DNA of 64,000 bases. It comes from Streptococcus hyointestinalis (GTDB lineage: Bacteria; Bacillota; Bacilli; Lactobacillales; Streptococcaceae). Under the pieces are notes generated by a model, which worked only from the letters and a program-made list of their open reading frames with translations, ran no database searches and had not been told where the DNA came from. The DNA is taken from positions 248,001 to 312,000 of the forward strand of contig NZ_UHFN01000007.1 in the NCBI RefSeq assembly GCF_900459405.1, in the 5' to 3' direction. The translations under genes were made by a program, and so were the position numbers. Each line of letters begins with the position of its first letter. The stretch's first letter is position 1. Shown here piece after piece: positions 13,379 through 20,876 of this stretch.

Positions 13379-14306
13379 AGCGCCAGATAAGTTTAGAAGT
13401 AAAGGGACGTTCTTGCTTAGTTGGGGAGATGGCTTGTCTAAAAGCGCATTTGCCAAGCTCATAAGCGTGGTGGTCGATGGTTGGAAAGTCTAGAATCTGG
13501 CTGATACTTTGATTTTCCTGACCGATGATAAGAAGAGCTTCTTTATCTTGATAGTACTTTATCAGATAAGCCGCCACCTCATCACTGGTGGCTAAAATCG
13601 CCTGTGGTTTTGCCTTTTTGAGGCTTTCTCTAAGTCCCTCACTGACCTCATGAGGGCTATCTACATGCCCCACGCTAAGCACTGGCTTCTCCTCATAGAC
13701 CTGCTCAAAAGCTGACAAGGTCATCTGATAGGTAGCAGAAGCCTTGCTATTTCTGGAAAATAGCAGAGCTATGCGCTTGAGGTTCATCTCTTTTAAGCGG
13801 GTAAAAAGCGCCACATAAGCGCTAGAGCGCTGGCTGTAGGTAGAAGATAGCGGACTAGTGCTGTCCACAGGCTCCAAAAGGACAATAGGCGCATAGTCAG
13901 CATAAGGCTCAATTTTAGAAATTGCCAGAGCCCGTGAGCTAAAGATAAGCCCGTCAATAGCTCGCCCAGCCAACATCTCAAGATAAGCACTTTCTTTCTG
14001 GTCATCATAATCATCAGACGGAAGCAAGAGAAGCTGGTAGCTGCTCTCTTTTGCTGCGTCCATCATCCCCTCTAACATCTTGGTAAAATAAGGGTGGCGG
14101 GTATGTGGCACGACCACACCGATACGGTGGGTCTGCCCAAAGCTCAAATCCCGAGCCATCTGGCTAGGTCTGTAGTCTAGCTCCCTAATCGCCTGTAAAA
14201 TCGTCTCTCTTGTCTCTTCTGCCACATGCGGGTGGTTGTTGAGCACACGAGAGATAGTCGCTGCGGAAAATCCTGTATAATCCACCAAATCCCTGATACT
14301 GGTCAT
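13377..14306 (-). CDS. LacI-family transcriptional regulator
   Basis: 309 residues. The N-terminus carries the classic LacI helix-turn-helix (residues 2-22, with the SAATISRVLN recognition helix) and the hinge region ending YRPSQMARDL. A periplasmic-binding-protein-like sensor domain follows (from IGVVVPHTRHPYF). The protein is slightly shorter than the usual 330 residues but ends naturally. Its ATG overlaps the stop of the upstream HAD phosphatase by 4 bp, so the two are translationally coupled. A LacI-type palindrome sits inside the promoter of this operon (15159-15172), which suggests autoregulation, probably with a sugar or sugar phosphate as effector. The effector is not identifiable from sequence. 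Confidence 0.9.
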   Translation of the reverse strand: MTSIRDLVDYTGFSAATISRVLNNHPHVAEETRETILQAIRELDYRPSQMARDLSFGQTHRIGVVVPHTRHPYFTKMLEGMMDAAKESSYQLLLLPSDDYDDQKESAYLEMLAGRAIDGLIFSSRALAISKIEPYADYAPIVLLEPVDSTSPLSSTYSQRSSAYVALFTRLKEMNLKRIALLFSRNSKASATYQMTLSAFEQVYEEKPVLSVGHVDSPHEVSEGLRESLKKAKPQAILATSDEVAAYLIKYYQDKEALLIIGQENQSISQILDFPTIDHHAYELGKCAFRQAISPTKQERPFTSKLIWR

Positions 14307-15115
14307 AAGCTCTCCTTTTGTAAAAACTGTTTGATACCGTAGCTGACACCGTCTTGGTCATTTGATTGTGTGATGTAGTGGGCATAGTCCTTGATAGCTT
14401 CCATAGCATTATCCATAGCGATAGCATAGCCAACCTGCTCAAACATAGGAAGGTCATTGTGCCCATCGCCAAAGGCAGCGGTGTCTCGTTTTTTGAGCTG
14501 TTCCTCTCGCATAATGCGACCAATCCCCTGTGATTTTTTCGCCAAATGATGGGTGATTTCCAGATAAGCTTTTCCTGAGCGCTGATAAGTGATATCGCTT
14601 CTGTCAAGCTTAGCAAGATAAGACAAAAGCGCCTGCATGGTTGCCTCGTCAAAGGTGATGAGCATGAGCTTGAAAATAGCTGTCTGTGGAGCTAAAAAGC
14701 GCTCACGACTCAGTTTAGTTGGTTGACAGCCTGTCAACTTTTTCTCATAGCGTATGCCTTGGTCTATTGTATCACAATACCAGTGCTTGAGGTCGTAATA
14801 TGACAAGCTGACCTGCGGAAAGTCTGTCGACAAGTACAAAAGCAACTCCTTGACCGTATCCTTTTTGATTGCTTGAGCGTAGAGAGGTTTGATGTGACCT
14901 TTTTCCATCTGATAAATCAAGCCACCGTTAAAAGCGACCTGAGGACCAGTCAGCTCTAGCGTACAAATAGCTTCAAGCATTTCCATAGGAGCTCTAGCAG
15001 AGACCAAAGTCAGAGGAATGCCCGCCTCCTTGATACTTCTAGCGTTGCTTGCAGCCAATTTTCCCTTGCTGTTTAAAAGAGTACCATCCATGTCTGAAAA
15101 AATCCGTTTAATCAT
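14303..15115 (-). CDS. HAD-superfamily Cof-type phosphatase
   Basis: About 270 residues. Motif I is DMDGTLL near the N-terminus, and the C-terminal motif GDGHNDLPMF is the metal-binding motif IV of Cof/YidA-type HAD hydrolases with a C2 cap. Such enzymes dephosphorylate sugar phosphates or similar metabolites in the cytosol. The start is placed at the second ATG (15115) because GAGGA lies 8-9 nt upstream; an in-frame ATG at 15133 overlaps that ribosome binding site and is less likely. The gene is first in a two-gene operon with the LacI-type regulator, so its substrate may relate to that regulator's effector. Substrate unknown. Confidence 0.88.
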   Translation of the reverse strand: MIKRIFSDMDGTLLNSKGKLAASNARSIKEAGIPLTLVSARAPMEMLEAICTLELTGPQVAFNGGLIYQMEKGHIKPLYAQAIKKDTVKELLLYLSTDFPQVSLSYYDLKHWYCDTIDQGIRYEKKLTGCQPTKLSRERFLAPQTAIFKLMLITFDEATMQALLSYLAKLDRSDITYQRSGKAYLEITHHLAKKSQGIGRIMREEQLKKRDTAAFGDGHNDLPMFEQVGYAIAMDNAMEAIKDYAHYITQSNDQDGVSYGIKQFLQKESL

Positions 15116-15147
15116 TGTTTTTCCTCGTTTCATCTTTTCTTGTTTTT

Positions 15148-15178
15148 ATTGTAAAGTCTGAAACGCGTTCCATGTCAA
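15148..15178 (-). promoter_or_regulatory. Promoter of HAD-lacI operon with embedded operator
   Basis: On the minus strand, TTGACA (15173-15178) and TACAAT (15148-15153) form a promoter with a 19-bp spacer. Most of the spacer is a near-perfect 14-bp palindrome, TGGAACGCGTTTCA (15159-15172), of LacI-family type. It abuts the -35 box, so binding would block RNA polymerase. Its centre is CG|CG, which differs from a catabolite-response element. Confidence 0.7.
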
Positions 15179-15213
15179 GCCTTTTTTTGAAAAAAAGAAA
15201 GAGAATATGGATT

Positions 15214-16378
15214 CCCCACTTGTCAAGTCAAGTGCAACAAGTTCATTGATAACTAGAGTTCCAGAGGTTAAGCTGTTTGGGCTAGCCCAAACAAAATATT
15301 TGCGGTTTTATACTTGTGAAGTCGTCTAGGTCTGTCATTGATAGCAGAGACGTAGTGATTGAGTTCTTCTGTCGTTAGTGAGTTAAGAGAGACACCTTTT
15401 GGGAGAAACTCTCTCAAGAGACCATTGAAATTTTCATTTGTTCCTCTTTCATGAGAAGCATAAGGATGGGCAAAATAGACTTCCACACCTTTTAAGTCTG
15501 ACAAGCTACTGAACTCTGAGCCATTGTCCGATGTGATGGAGCGAATAGGGTACTGCGATAGTAAGCTCTTAACAGCCCTATTGATGGTTTCTGCTTGTTT
15601 ATTAGCCAGTTTTACAGCGATGGCAAATCGTGTTTGACGCTCTACTAGAGTCATGACAACAGCTTCCCCTTTGGTCTTCTTGCCAAGAACCAAATCAATC
15701 TCCCAATGTCCAAATTCAGAGCGATTAGTAATAGTTTCTGGACGTTCTTCAATGGATTTTCCTAAGATTTTCTTCGTGGCCTTAGGCCTTACTTTAGACC
15801 GTTTTCGGATGCACACCATCTTAGGTAAATCAATCGGTTTAACCCTCAACAGTCCGTCTTTGATGTAACGATACACTGTCTTGGTGGAAGGGATAACTTC
15901 CAGTGGATGTTTTTCTCGGTAAGTTTGAACAAAGCTATCAACACTGTGACAACGAGGTTTCGTTTTCAGGGCTTTCTCAAGTTCCTTGAAGAAGGTCTGG
16001 GAGCAGTATGATAGTTTATGATAGGCACTTTTTCGACGATTGATTTCATAAACACGTTGACCACTATCTGGAAAGTAAACCGTTGAGTAGATTCGTTTCC
16101 CGTTCTTATCTTGAACCTGAGAAACACTTCCTCGTTTGATTTCACGACTGATGGTTGAGCGATGACGCCCAAGCAGACGAGCAATCTCAGAGGGGGTCTT
16201 GCCCATCTTGAGATAGGCGCTGATTTCTCCGCGTTCAGAGGCTGAAAGGTGTGAATATAACGATTTTTTGGTAGAATGATTAGTGGACATGTTCATCTGC
16301 TTTCTATACTGAGTTGGGGAATTCTAGTATATCAGACGAGCATGTCTTTTTTGTTGCACTTCATTTTACAACACGGGG
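15214..16378 (-). mobile_element. IS30-family insertion sequence, copy 1
   Basis: The ends are imperfect inverted repeats: CCCCACTTGTC at the left and CCCCGTGTTG at the right, both leading into a shared GTGCAACAA block. One transposase gene fills the element. The 12-bp sequence AGAATATGGATT occurs directly outside both ends (15202-15213 and 16379-16390), which looks like a target-site duplication. That is longer than the 2-3 bp usual for IS30. A near-identical copy lies at 44118-45281 and a 5'-truncated one at 49998-50859. Confidence 0.88.
15268..16296 (-). CDS. IS30-family transposase (copy 1)
   Basis: 342 residues, full length. The N-terminus has a helix-turn-helix typical of IS30 (HLSASERGEISAYL then IARLLGRHRSTISREIKRG). 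The C-terminal half is the DDE integrase core: Asp in HWEIDLVLG, Asp in TSDNGSEF and Glu in HERGTNENFNG. It differs from the copy at 44199-45227 by a few residues (for example KTPSEI versus KNPSEI), so both look intact and may be active. The gene lies between the HAD operon promoter and the NTF2-like gene and interrupts neither. Confidence 0.93.
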   Translation of the reverse strand: MNMSTNHSTKKSLYSHLSASERGEISAYLKMGKTPSEIARLLGRHRSTISREIKRGSVSQVQDKNGKRIYSTVYFPDSGQRVYEINRRKSAYHKLSYCSQTFFKELEKALKTKPRCHSVDSFVQTYREKHPLEVIPSTKTVYRYIKDGLLRVKPIDLPKMVCIRKRSKVRPKATKKILGKSIEERPETITNRSEFGHWEIDLVLGKKTKGEAVVMTLVERQTRFAIAVKLANKQAETINRAVKSLLSQYPIRSITSDNGSEFSSLSDLKGVEVYFAHPYASHERGTNENFNGLLREFLPKGVSLNSLTTEELNHYVSAINDRPRRLHKYKTANILFGLAQTA

Positions 16379-16415
16379 AGAATATGGATTGACCATAATC
16401 TCTTTATCGTCCGTT

Positions 16416-16826
16416 CTAGTTTTGACTGAGCTGTGCGATGGCTTCTCTCAGTGCAATTGGATTCATGTATTCACGATATTCTGTGATAAGCCCAGCTTCG
16501 TTGATACGTACATAAAAGACATAGCGTTGATGATAGGGTTTGTCATTGACAAGTGTCGCGTTAGCATCGGCAAAACCAATTGCAAAGTGTTCATCTTTGG
16601 TTTCAACAAGCTCAATATTCGTATAATTCATCGACTTAAACATCATAGGAAGACTGGCAAAAGTAGCCGAAACCGCTTCTTTACCTATAATGTTATCAGG
16701 TGTCCCTTCAGGGGCAAATGGGACGAACTGGGTAACGTTGTCAGCAAACATCGCTTGCACGTTTTCGATTTCCATTGCGGAAATAGCTGTTAAAAATTGA
16801 TTTAATCTTTCTGTAGCTTTAGACAT
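16416..16826 (-). CDS. NTF2-like/SnoaL-type small protein
   Basis: About 136 residues. The start is placed at the ATG at 16826, which has GGAGA 6-7 nt upstream; a longer in-frame reading from 16865 has no such site. The pattern of an N-terminal helix (ATERLNQFLTAISAMEIENVQAMFADNVTQFVPF) and later beta strands matches the cone-shaped NTF2-like fold of SnoaL/ketosteroid-isomerase-type proteins, which may be enzymatic or ligand-binding. The gene is divergent from the HxlR-type regulator at 16923, an arrangement common for HxlR targets. Substrate unknown. Confidence 0.72.
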   Translation of the reverse strand: MSKATERLNQFLTAISAMEIENVQAMFADNVTQFVPFAPEGTPDNIIGKEAVSATFASLPMMFKSMNYTNIELVETKDEHFAIGFADANATLVNDKPYHQRYVFYVRINEAGLITEYREYMNPIALREAIAQLSQN

Positions 16827-16922
16827 GATATTCTCCTTTTCCTTTACATTTGTTAGGATATACATTATGATAAAAGAAATACGAGAAATCGTCTAGTAAA
16901 AAATAGTTTAGTAGGTATAGAG

Positions 16923-17261
16923 ATGAATGCAGATTATTACTATGTAGATGAGTGTTCTGTGCGTTATGCACTCAGTATATTGCATGGAAAGTGGCGACTT
17001 CCTATCATTTGGGAACTAACAAAGAAGGATAAGTTACGTTTTGGGGAGTTGCAAAACAATTTAGAAGGCATTTCAGCGATAGCGCTATCAAAAGAACTCA
17101 AAGCGCTACAAGATTTGAAATTAGTCGTTCGTGAGACACTACCGTCACAAAATAACTATGTTGCTTACACTCTAACCTCTCTAGGTCATCAATTGCGTCC
17201 AGCTATCATGTCCTTAGGAGAATGGGGTGAAAAGGTGCGACAAGATTGGACAGATGTCTAG
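16923..17261 (+). CDS. HxlR-family transcriptional regulator
   Basis: 112 residues. It has the HxlR/DUF24 winged-helix layout: a Cys near the N-terminus (ECSVRYALSILHGKWRLPIIWEL), RFGELQNNLEGISAIALSKELKAL as the DNA-reading part, and a C-terminal YTLTSLGHQLRPAI wing and dimer helix. Members sense electrophiles or redox state through the N-terminal Cys (residue 10 here). The gene is divergent from the NTF2-like gene with a 96-bp shared region and precedes the lactonase-like gene by 64 bp, so it may control either. Confidence 0.88.
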   Translation: MNADYYYVDECSVRYALSILHGKWRLPIIWELTKKDKLRFGELQNNLEGISAIALSKELKALQDLKLVVRETLPSQNNYVAYTLTSLGHQLRPAIMSLGEWGEKVRQDWTDV

Positions 17262-17325
17262 TTTTTTATTTTTGACACAATGTCCAAAAAGTGCCATCTT
17301 AGTAAAAACGAAAAAGGAGCTTTTC

Positions 17326-18168
17326 ATGTCAACGATTAAAATTCATATCATGCATACTGGTCAGGTGCGAGTAGCACAAGACCTTCCCTTTGGTGGGGAG
17401 CACACCAATCTCCTAAAGGCGTCTGGTCTCTTAACGCCAGCTAGTAAAAAGCTGTGGCTACCCGTTTCGGCTTATCTGATTGAGCACCCTAAGGGTTTGA
17501 TTTTGGTGGATACAGGCTGGAGTCGTGAGATGAGCCCAGACGGTACTTTTGACAAAAAAGCGCAAATCAAGCACCTCGGCAGTCATATCCTCTACCATGT
17601 CAACCAAGGGCTTGTACCAAAGGGGGAAGCTGTTGTTGAGCAGTTGGCTACGCTTGGCTATGCGCCTGAGGACTTGGATTATGTCTTGATGACGCACTTA
17701 GACTGTGACCACGCATCAGGGCTTCACTCGGTCGCAACTGCTAAAAACATCCTTGTCTCACGTGACGAGCTGTTATCAGCGCCACATCAGAAGCCTCGTT
17801 ATCAAGAAAAATGGTGGCAAGACATCCCTCTAACTGCCTTTGATTGGACGGAAAAAGAAGGTCCTTTCCAGCATTCCTACGACCTTTTTGGCGATGGGTC
17901 TATTCAGATGATTCATATCCCAGGGCATGCAGATGGTCTCTTTGCGGTCAAGGTGACAAATGGCGATGGCAACTTCGTCCTTTTGGCGTCAGACGCTGGC
18001 TACGCTGAAAAGTCATGGAAAGAGCTGATTTTACCAGGCATTTCGCTAGATAAGGACAAGCAGATGACCTCTCTCAAGTGGGTTAAAGCACAAAGCGAGC
18101 TAGCAAATTGTATCCAGGTTATTGCCAACCACGACACAGCTATCAAACCACAGGTGATAGAACTCTAG
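17326..18168 (+). CDS. Metallo-beta-lactamase-fold hydrolase, N-acyl homoserine lactonase-like
   Basis: 280 residues from the ATG at 17326, chosen for the AAAGGAG 7 nt upstream. The zinc motif HLDCDHASG matches the HxDxDH signature of the metallo-beta-lactamase fold, with further metal ligands in IHIPGHADG and LASDAGY. The N-terminal part (IMHTGQVRV, LIEHPKGLILVDTGWS) resembles AiiA/AttM-type lactonases, which open the lactone ring of N-acyl homoserine lactones. Streptococci do not use such signals, so the true substrate may be another lactone or a competitor's signal. No strong terminator separates it from the HxlR gene. Confidence 0.82.
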   Translation: MSTIKIHIMHTGQVRVAQDLPFGGEHTNLLKASGLLTPASKKLWLPVSAYLIEHPKGLILVDTGWSREMSPDGTFDKKAQIKHLGSHILYHVNQGLVPKGEAVVEQLATLGYAPEDLDYVLMTHLDCDHASGLHSVATAKNILVSRDELLSAPHQKPRYQEKWWQDIPLTAFDWTEKEGPFQHSYDLFGDGSIQMIHIPGHADGLFAVKVTNGDGNFVLLASDAGYAEKSWKELILPGISLDKDKQMTSLKWVKAQSELANCIQVIANHDTAIKPQVIEL

Positions 18169-18185
18169 TTTTTGAGTGAATCTTT

Positions 18186-18214
18186 TTGACAAATCCCAAA
18201 AGGTCTGATACAAT
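18186..18214 (+). promoter_or_regulatory. rpsO promoter
   Basis: TTGACA (18186-18191), a 17-bp spacer and TACAAT (18209-18214) lie 90 bp upstream of rpsO. It is near consensus for the vegetative sigma factor. Confidence 0.85.
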
Positions 18215-18219
18215 TGAAA

Positions 18220-18304
18220 TGTCTATAAGACGCACTCTTTCTTGGTTTTAGGAACTGCCAGACCTAGGACTCGGATAGAGCATTAAGATCAAAGGAGACT
18301 AACA
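18220..18304 (+). promoter_or_regulatory. rpsO 5' leader, possible S15 autoregulatory RNA
   Basis: About 85 nt lie between the predicted transcription start and the rpsO ATG, with short self-complementary segments around CCTAGGACTCGG. S15 genes in Firmicutes often have leaders bound by S15 itself. The structure has not been modelled, so the call is tentative. Confidence 0.35.
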
Positions 18305-18574
18305 ATGGCAATCTCAAAAGAGAAAAAAAATGAAATCATCGCACAATACGCACGTCACGAAGGTGACACAGGTTCAGTTGAAGTTCAAGTAGCTGTACTT
18401 ACTTGGGAAATCAACCACCTTAACGACCACATCAAACAACACAAAAAAGACCACGCAACTTACCGTGGATTGATGAAAAAAATCGGTCACCGTCGTAACT
18501 TGTTGGCATACCTTCGTCGTAAAGACGTTAACCGCTACCGTGAATTGATTCAATCACTTGGACTTCGTCGTTAA
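18305..18574 (+). CDS. rpsO: 30S ribosomal protein S15
   Basis: 89 residues, the standard length. The sequence is typical S15: [29 protein letters not shown], then [35 protein letters not shown]15 binds the central domain of 16S rRNA and is a primary assembly protein of the small subunit. It has AAAGGAG 8 nt before the ATG, its own promoter and an intrinsic terminator, so it is monocistronic. pnp, often next to rpsO in bacteria, lies about 5 kb downstream, separated by the ABC-transporter genes and an IS. Confidence 0.99.
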   Translation: MAISKEKKNEIIAQYARHEGDTGSVEVQVAVLTWEINHLNDHIKQHKKDHATYRGLMKKIGHRRNLLAYLRRKDVNRYRELIQSLGLRR

Positions 18575-18589
18575 TCTAAAAACGAAGTC

Positions 18590-18621
18590 AAAAGCTCTAG
18601 CCAAACGGCTAGGGCTTTTTT
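18590..18621 (+). terminator. rpsO intrinsic terminator
   Basis: The stem AAGCTCTAGCC / GGCTAGGGCTT with a 4-nt loop is followed by a T tract, 15 bp after the rpsO stop. Confidence 0.9.
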
Positions 18622-18665
18622 GTGTGACTGTCTTTAACTGTAACTAAAAGCTCACAAAGTAAATA

Positions 18666-18715
18666 TAGACACTTTAGTTAAAAATGTCTACAAAACAGGT
18701 ATATCATGATATAAT
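18666..18715 (+). promoter_or_regulatory. Promoter of membrane peptide/ABC operon with inverted repeat
   Basis: An extended -10, TGATATAAT (18707-18715), lies 28 bp before the small gene at 18743. The inverted repeat TAGACA (18666-18671) / TGTCTA (18685-18690), spaced by 13 bp, covers the expected -35 position. It could be an operator for an unknown regulator. Confidence 0.6.
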
Positions 18716-18742
18716 AGATTTATAAATAAGTAGGAGGTTTTG

Positions 18743-18895
18743 ATGAAGAAAAAAGAATACAAGAGATATTTTCTGATAATGTGTTGTCTGCTTATTTTGA
18801 TTTTGGGGATAAAAAACCTTATATTAGGTCAACTTATAAGAGGAACAATCAAACTCTTAATTGCTAGCTTCTTTTTAATCATTTATTCAGAATAA
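18743..18895 (+). CDS. Small hydrophobic membrane peptide, 50 residues
   Basis: The ATG follows a strong TAGGAGG ribosome binding site by 7 nt. The peptide starts MKKKEYKR and has two hydrophobic stretches (about residues 10-22 and 36-47) separated by a short basic loop. It sits between an extended -10 promoter and the DUF1430-like membrane protein gene 29 bp downstream, so it is probably the first gene of that transcript. It lacks the signal peptide and aromatic-rich body of lactococcin-972 precursors. It could be an immunity peptide, an accessory subunit or a leader peptide. No family recognised. Confidence 0.6.
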   Translation: MKKKEYKRYFLIMCCLLILILGIKNLILGQLIRGTIKLLIASFFLIIYSE

Positions 18896-18924
18896 GGATT
18901 TTTAGTTTTATATCAGGAGTGTCT

Positions 18925-20874
18925 ATGAAGAAAATATACTGGTCTGTCTTGGTGACTTTTTTGCTGTCCTTGTTTTTCTACATGGGGCAGGTCATCGCAG
19001 AAGTGTACAATTTAACCTTGCCAGAGACTAAGGCAACTATAGAAGTGGTTGATTGGGATAAGTCAAAGTCTGCAACTCAAATCTATCAGACCTTGGAGGA
19101 GTTTTCAAAAACCAAGAAGCTACCACTATACAAGGTCACCTTTGGGACGTCTGATGATGGCAGTATGGTCAAAAATGTCTATTATTTCCCATCAAACAAG
19201 CCTTATCACTACGATGACAGCTCCTTTGAAGATAAGGTTCAGTTTAAAAAGAGTAGTGACTTAACGATTGAAAATCCCTTGGGCAGTTACTATCTGACAA
19301 GTTCTCTTCCTAAGGAGTTGGTGTCCGTCTTTAAGGATTTAGGGCTAGAGGTTACGACGTCGTCGGGCTTTATGGTGTCCGTTTTGGCGCAGTTTTTTGC
19401 CAATGATTTGGGCGGGCTCTTGATTTTCCTAGGGCTTATCCTCTTTGTGATTGATGTTTTTGTTTTCATTTCCCAATCCAAAAAACTCGGCATACTTGCC
19501 TTACATGGGCGCTCGTCCTTGCTGTTAGCTGTTTTTCCTTTACGTTTTGAATTGCCCCTTGTCATAGCTGTCGTGGCAATTTCGATTTGGCATTTTCCAC
19601 TGGGTTTATCTTACTTTCTAGTCTTAGTAGCTATCGTCTGTCTCTGGCTAGGTCTGAGTCATATCCTTAGTTTGGCGCTTGCAAATCATCTTACGACTAT
19701 CGTGGAGAAGATAAAGGCGAAAAAGCCCTACAAAAAACTCCTCTTTTTTAATGTCCTTATCAAATTACTGTCTATTCTTGTCTGTGCTCTATCGCTCTCT
19801 CAGGGCTTAGCGGATATCGATAGACTAGGTAAAATGGAAAAAGCCATTGCCGTTTGGCAAAAACTGCCCAATTATCTGGTATTAAATTTCAGTAGCGATA
19901 CTAGCCTTTTTCCAACAGCTCATAGTAGCCAAAAGGAGATAGAAGCACGAGATGAAAAAGCCAGAAAAATCGTGTCAGACTTGCTTAGTATCGGTGAAGA
20001 GACAGGAGCAGTTCTCGCTGAAAGCGTTTCTTCTGAGCAAGCTGGTTTTTCCTACATGGTGGTCAATCATCAATTTTTAAAAGACATCGCTGTCTATAGA
20101 CCAGATGGTGGGGTGATGGGTGATTTCGCTAAGGATAGCTTTCATCTTATCATACCTGAAAATCTAAGAAAGCAACAGGTAGCCATCGAGAAGACTATGA
20201 GAGAAGTTATCGCCTTTCATCAGAATGTCTCAGCAGATGAGAATGAATCCTATGTTGGTGAGATAGATGTGACCTTCTCACGCTCAGGACAAAGAGTGTT
20301 TAACTTTAATACCAGCGATTTCACGCAAACGCAAGTTGATAATCCTGTGATTTTAGTGGCAAATCCAGTTTTGTTTGGCGAAAAAGTCAACGCCTTAGTT
20401 GGCGAGATGTCGCAAGGACACTACCTTTTTCAAGAGAAGGAAACTGTCATGGACTACATTGAGACTCATCAATTGACAGAGGATTTTGCAGGGCTGACCT
20501 CTGGGCGTGAGCTAGGTCTGTCAAAACTAAGACAGGTGCGCTCGCAATTTTACCTAAGACTTGTCGGCGTGGTTATGAGTGTCCTTGTCTTTGTGGTTAT
20601 CAATTATTTTTTAATCATGACTTATCTGGAAAGTCAAAAGAAAAAACTGGTCATCTGGTATCTATTTGGAAAGTCGTATCTCACACGTCACAAGCCTTTC
20701 TTGATAGCCATGTTTTGCTTGCCGGTGTTGCCACTTGTGGTTGTAATGGCGCTAGGTTTAGTGAGTTTGCCGATAGTAGCAGGGATTTTAGTGATGGATG
20801 TTGTGATGTATAGTAGCTTCTTGCTGTTGTTTGAAAAGCGTGAGCGTTTGGTAATGTTAAAACAAGGAGAGTAA
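18925..20874 (+). CDS. DUF1430-type bacteriocin-associated integral membrane protein
   Basis: About 649 residues, starting at the ATG at 18925 with AGGAG 5-6 nt upstream. One N-terminal membrane segment (residues 5-25) precedes an extracytoplasmic stretch. Several more membrane segments follow (roughly 155-180, 200-250, 270-295), then a long soluble domain, and a final group of three or so near the C-terminus (from VGVVMSVLVFVVINYF). This matches the 'bacteriocin-associated integral membrane protein' family that pairs with a MacB-like ATPase in lactococcin-972-type clusters as exporter or self-immunity complex. The ATPase gene starts 2 bp after its stop. No bacteriocin precursor gene is visible nearby. 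Confidence 0.82.
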   Translation: MKKIYWSVLVTFLLSLFFYMGQVIAEVYNLTLPETKATIEVVDWDKSKSATQIYQTLEEFSKTKKLPLYKVTFGTSDDGSMVKNVYYFPSNKPYHYDDSSFEDKVQFKKSSDLTIENPLGSYYLTSSLPKELVSVFKDLGLEVTTSSGFMVSVLAQFFANDLGGLLIFLGLILFVIDVFVFISQSKKLGILALHGRSSLLLAVFPLRFELPLVIAVVAISIWHFPLGLSYFLVLVAIVCLWLGLSHILSLALANHLTTIVEKIKAKKPYKKLLFFNVLIKLLSILVCALSLSQGLADIDRLGKMEKAIAVWQKLPNYLVLNFSSDTSLFPTAHSSQKEIEARDEKARKIVSDLLSIGEETGAVLAESVSSEQAGFSYMVVNHQFLKDIAVYRPDGGVMGDFAKDSFHLIIPENLRKQQVAIEKTMREVIAFHQNVSADENESYVGEIDVTFSRSGQRVFNFNTSDFTQTQVDNPVILVANPVLFGEKVNALVGEMSQGHYLFQEKETVMDYIETHQLTEDFAGLTSGRELGLSKLRQVRSQFYLRLVGVVMSVLVFVVINYFLIMTYLESQKKKLVIWYLFGKSYLTRHKPFLIAMFCLPVLPLVVVMALGLVSLPIVAGILVMDVVMYSSFLLLFEKRERLVMLKQGE

Positions 20875-20876
20875 AT

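Noticed and set aside
15159..15172. The palindrome as a catabolite-response (cre) site.
   Set aside because: The central bases are GC, where cre sites have CG at the centre. It fits a LacI-family operator of different type better.
16314..16793. A plus-strand open frame opposite the NTF2-like gene.
   Set aside because: It has no ribosome binding site or recognisable domain, and spans the IS boundary; the minus-strand gene is well supported.
18925..20874. FtsX/MacB-type permease of a general efflux system.
   Set aside because: The number and position of membrane segments and the long extracytoplasmic and soluble parts fit the bacteriocin-associated DUF1430-type family better.
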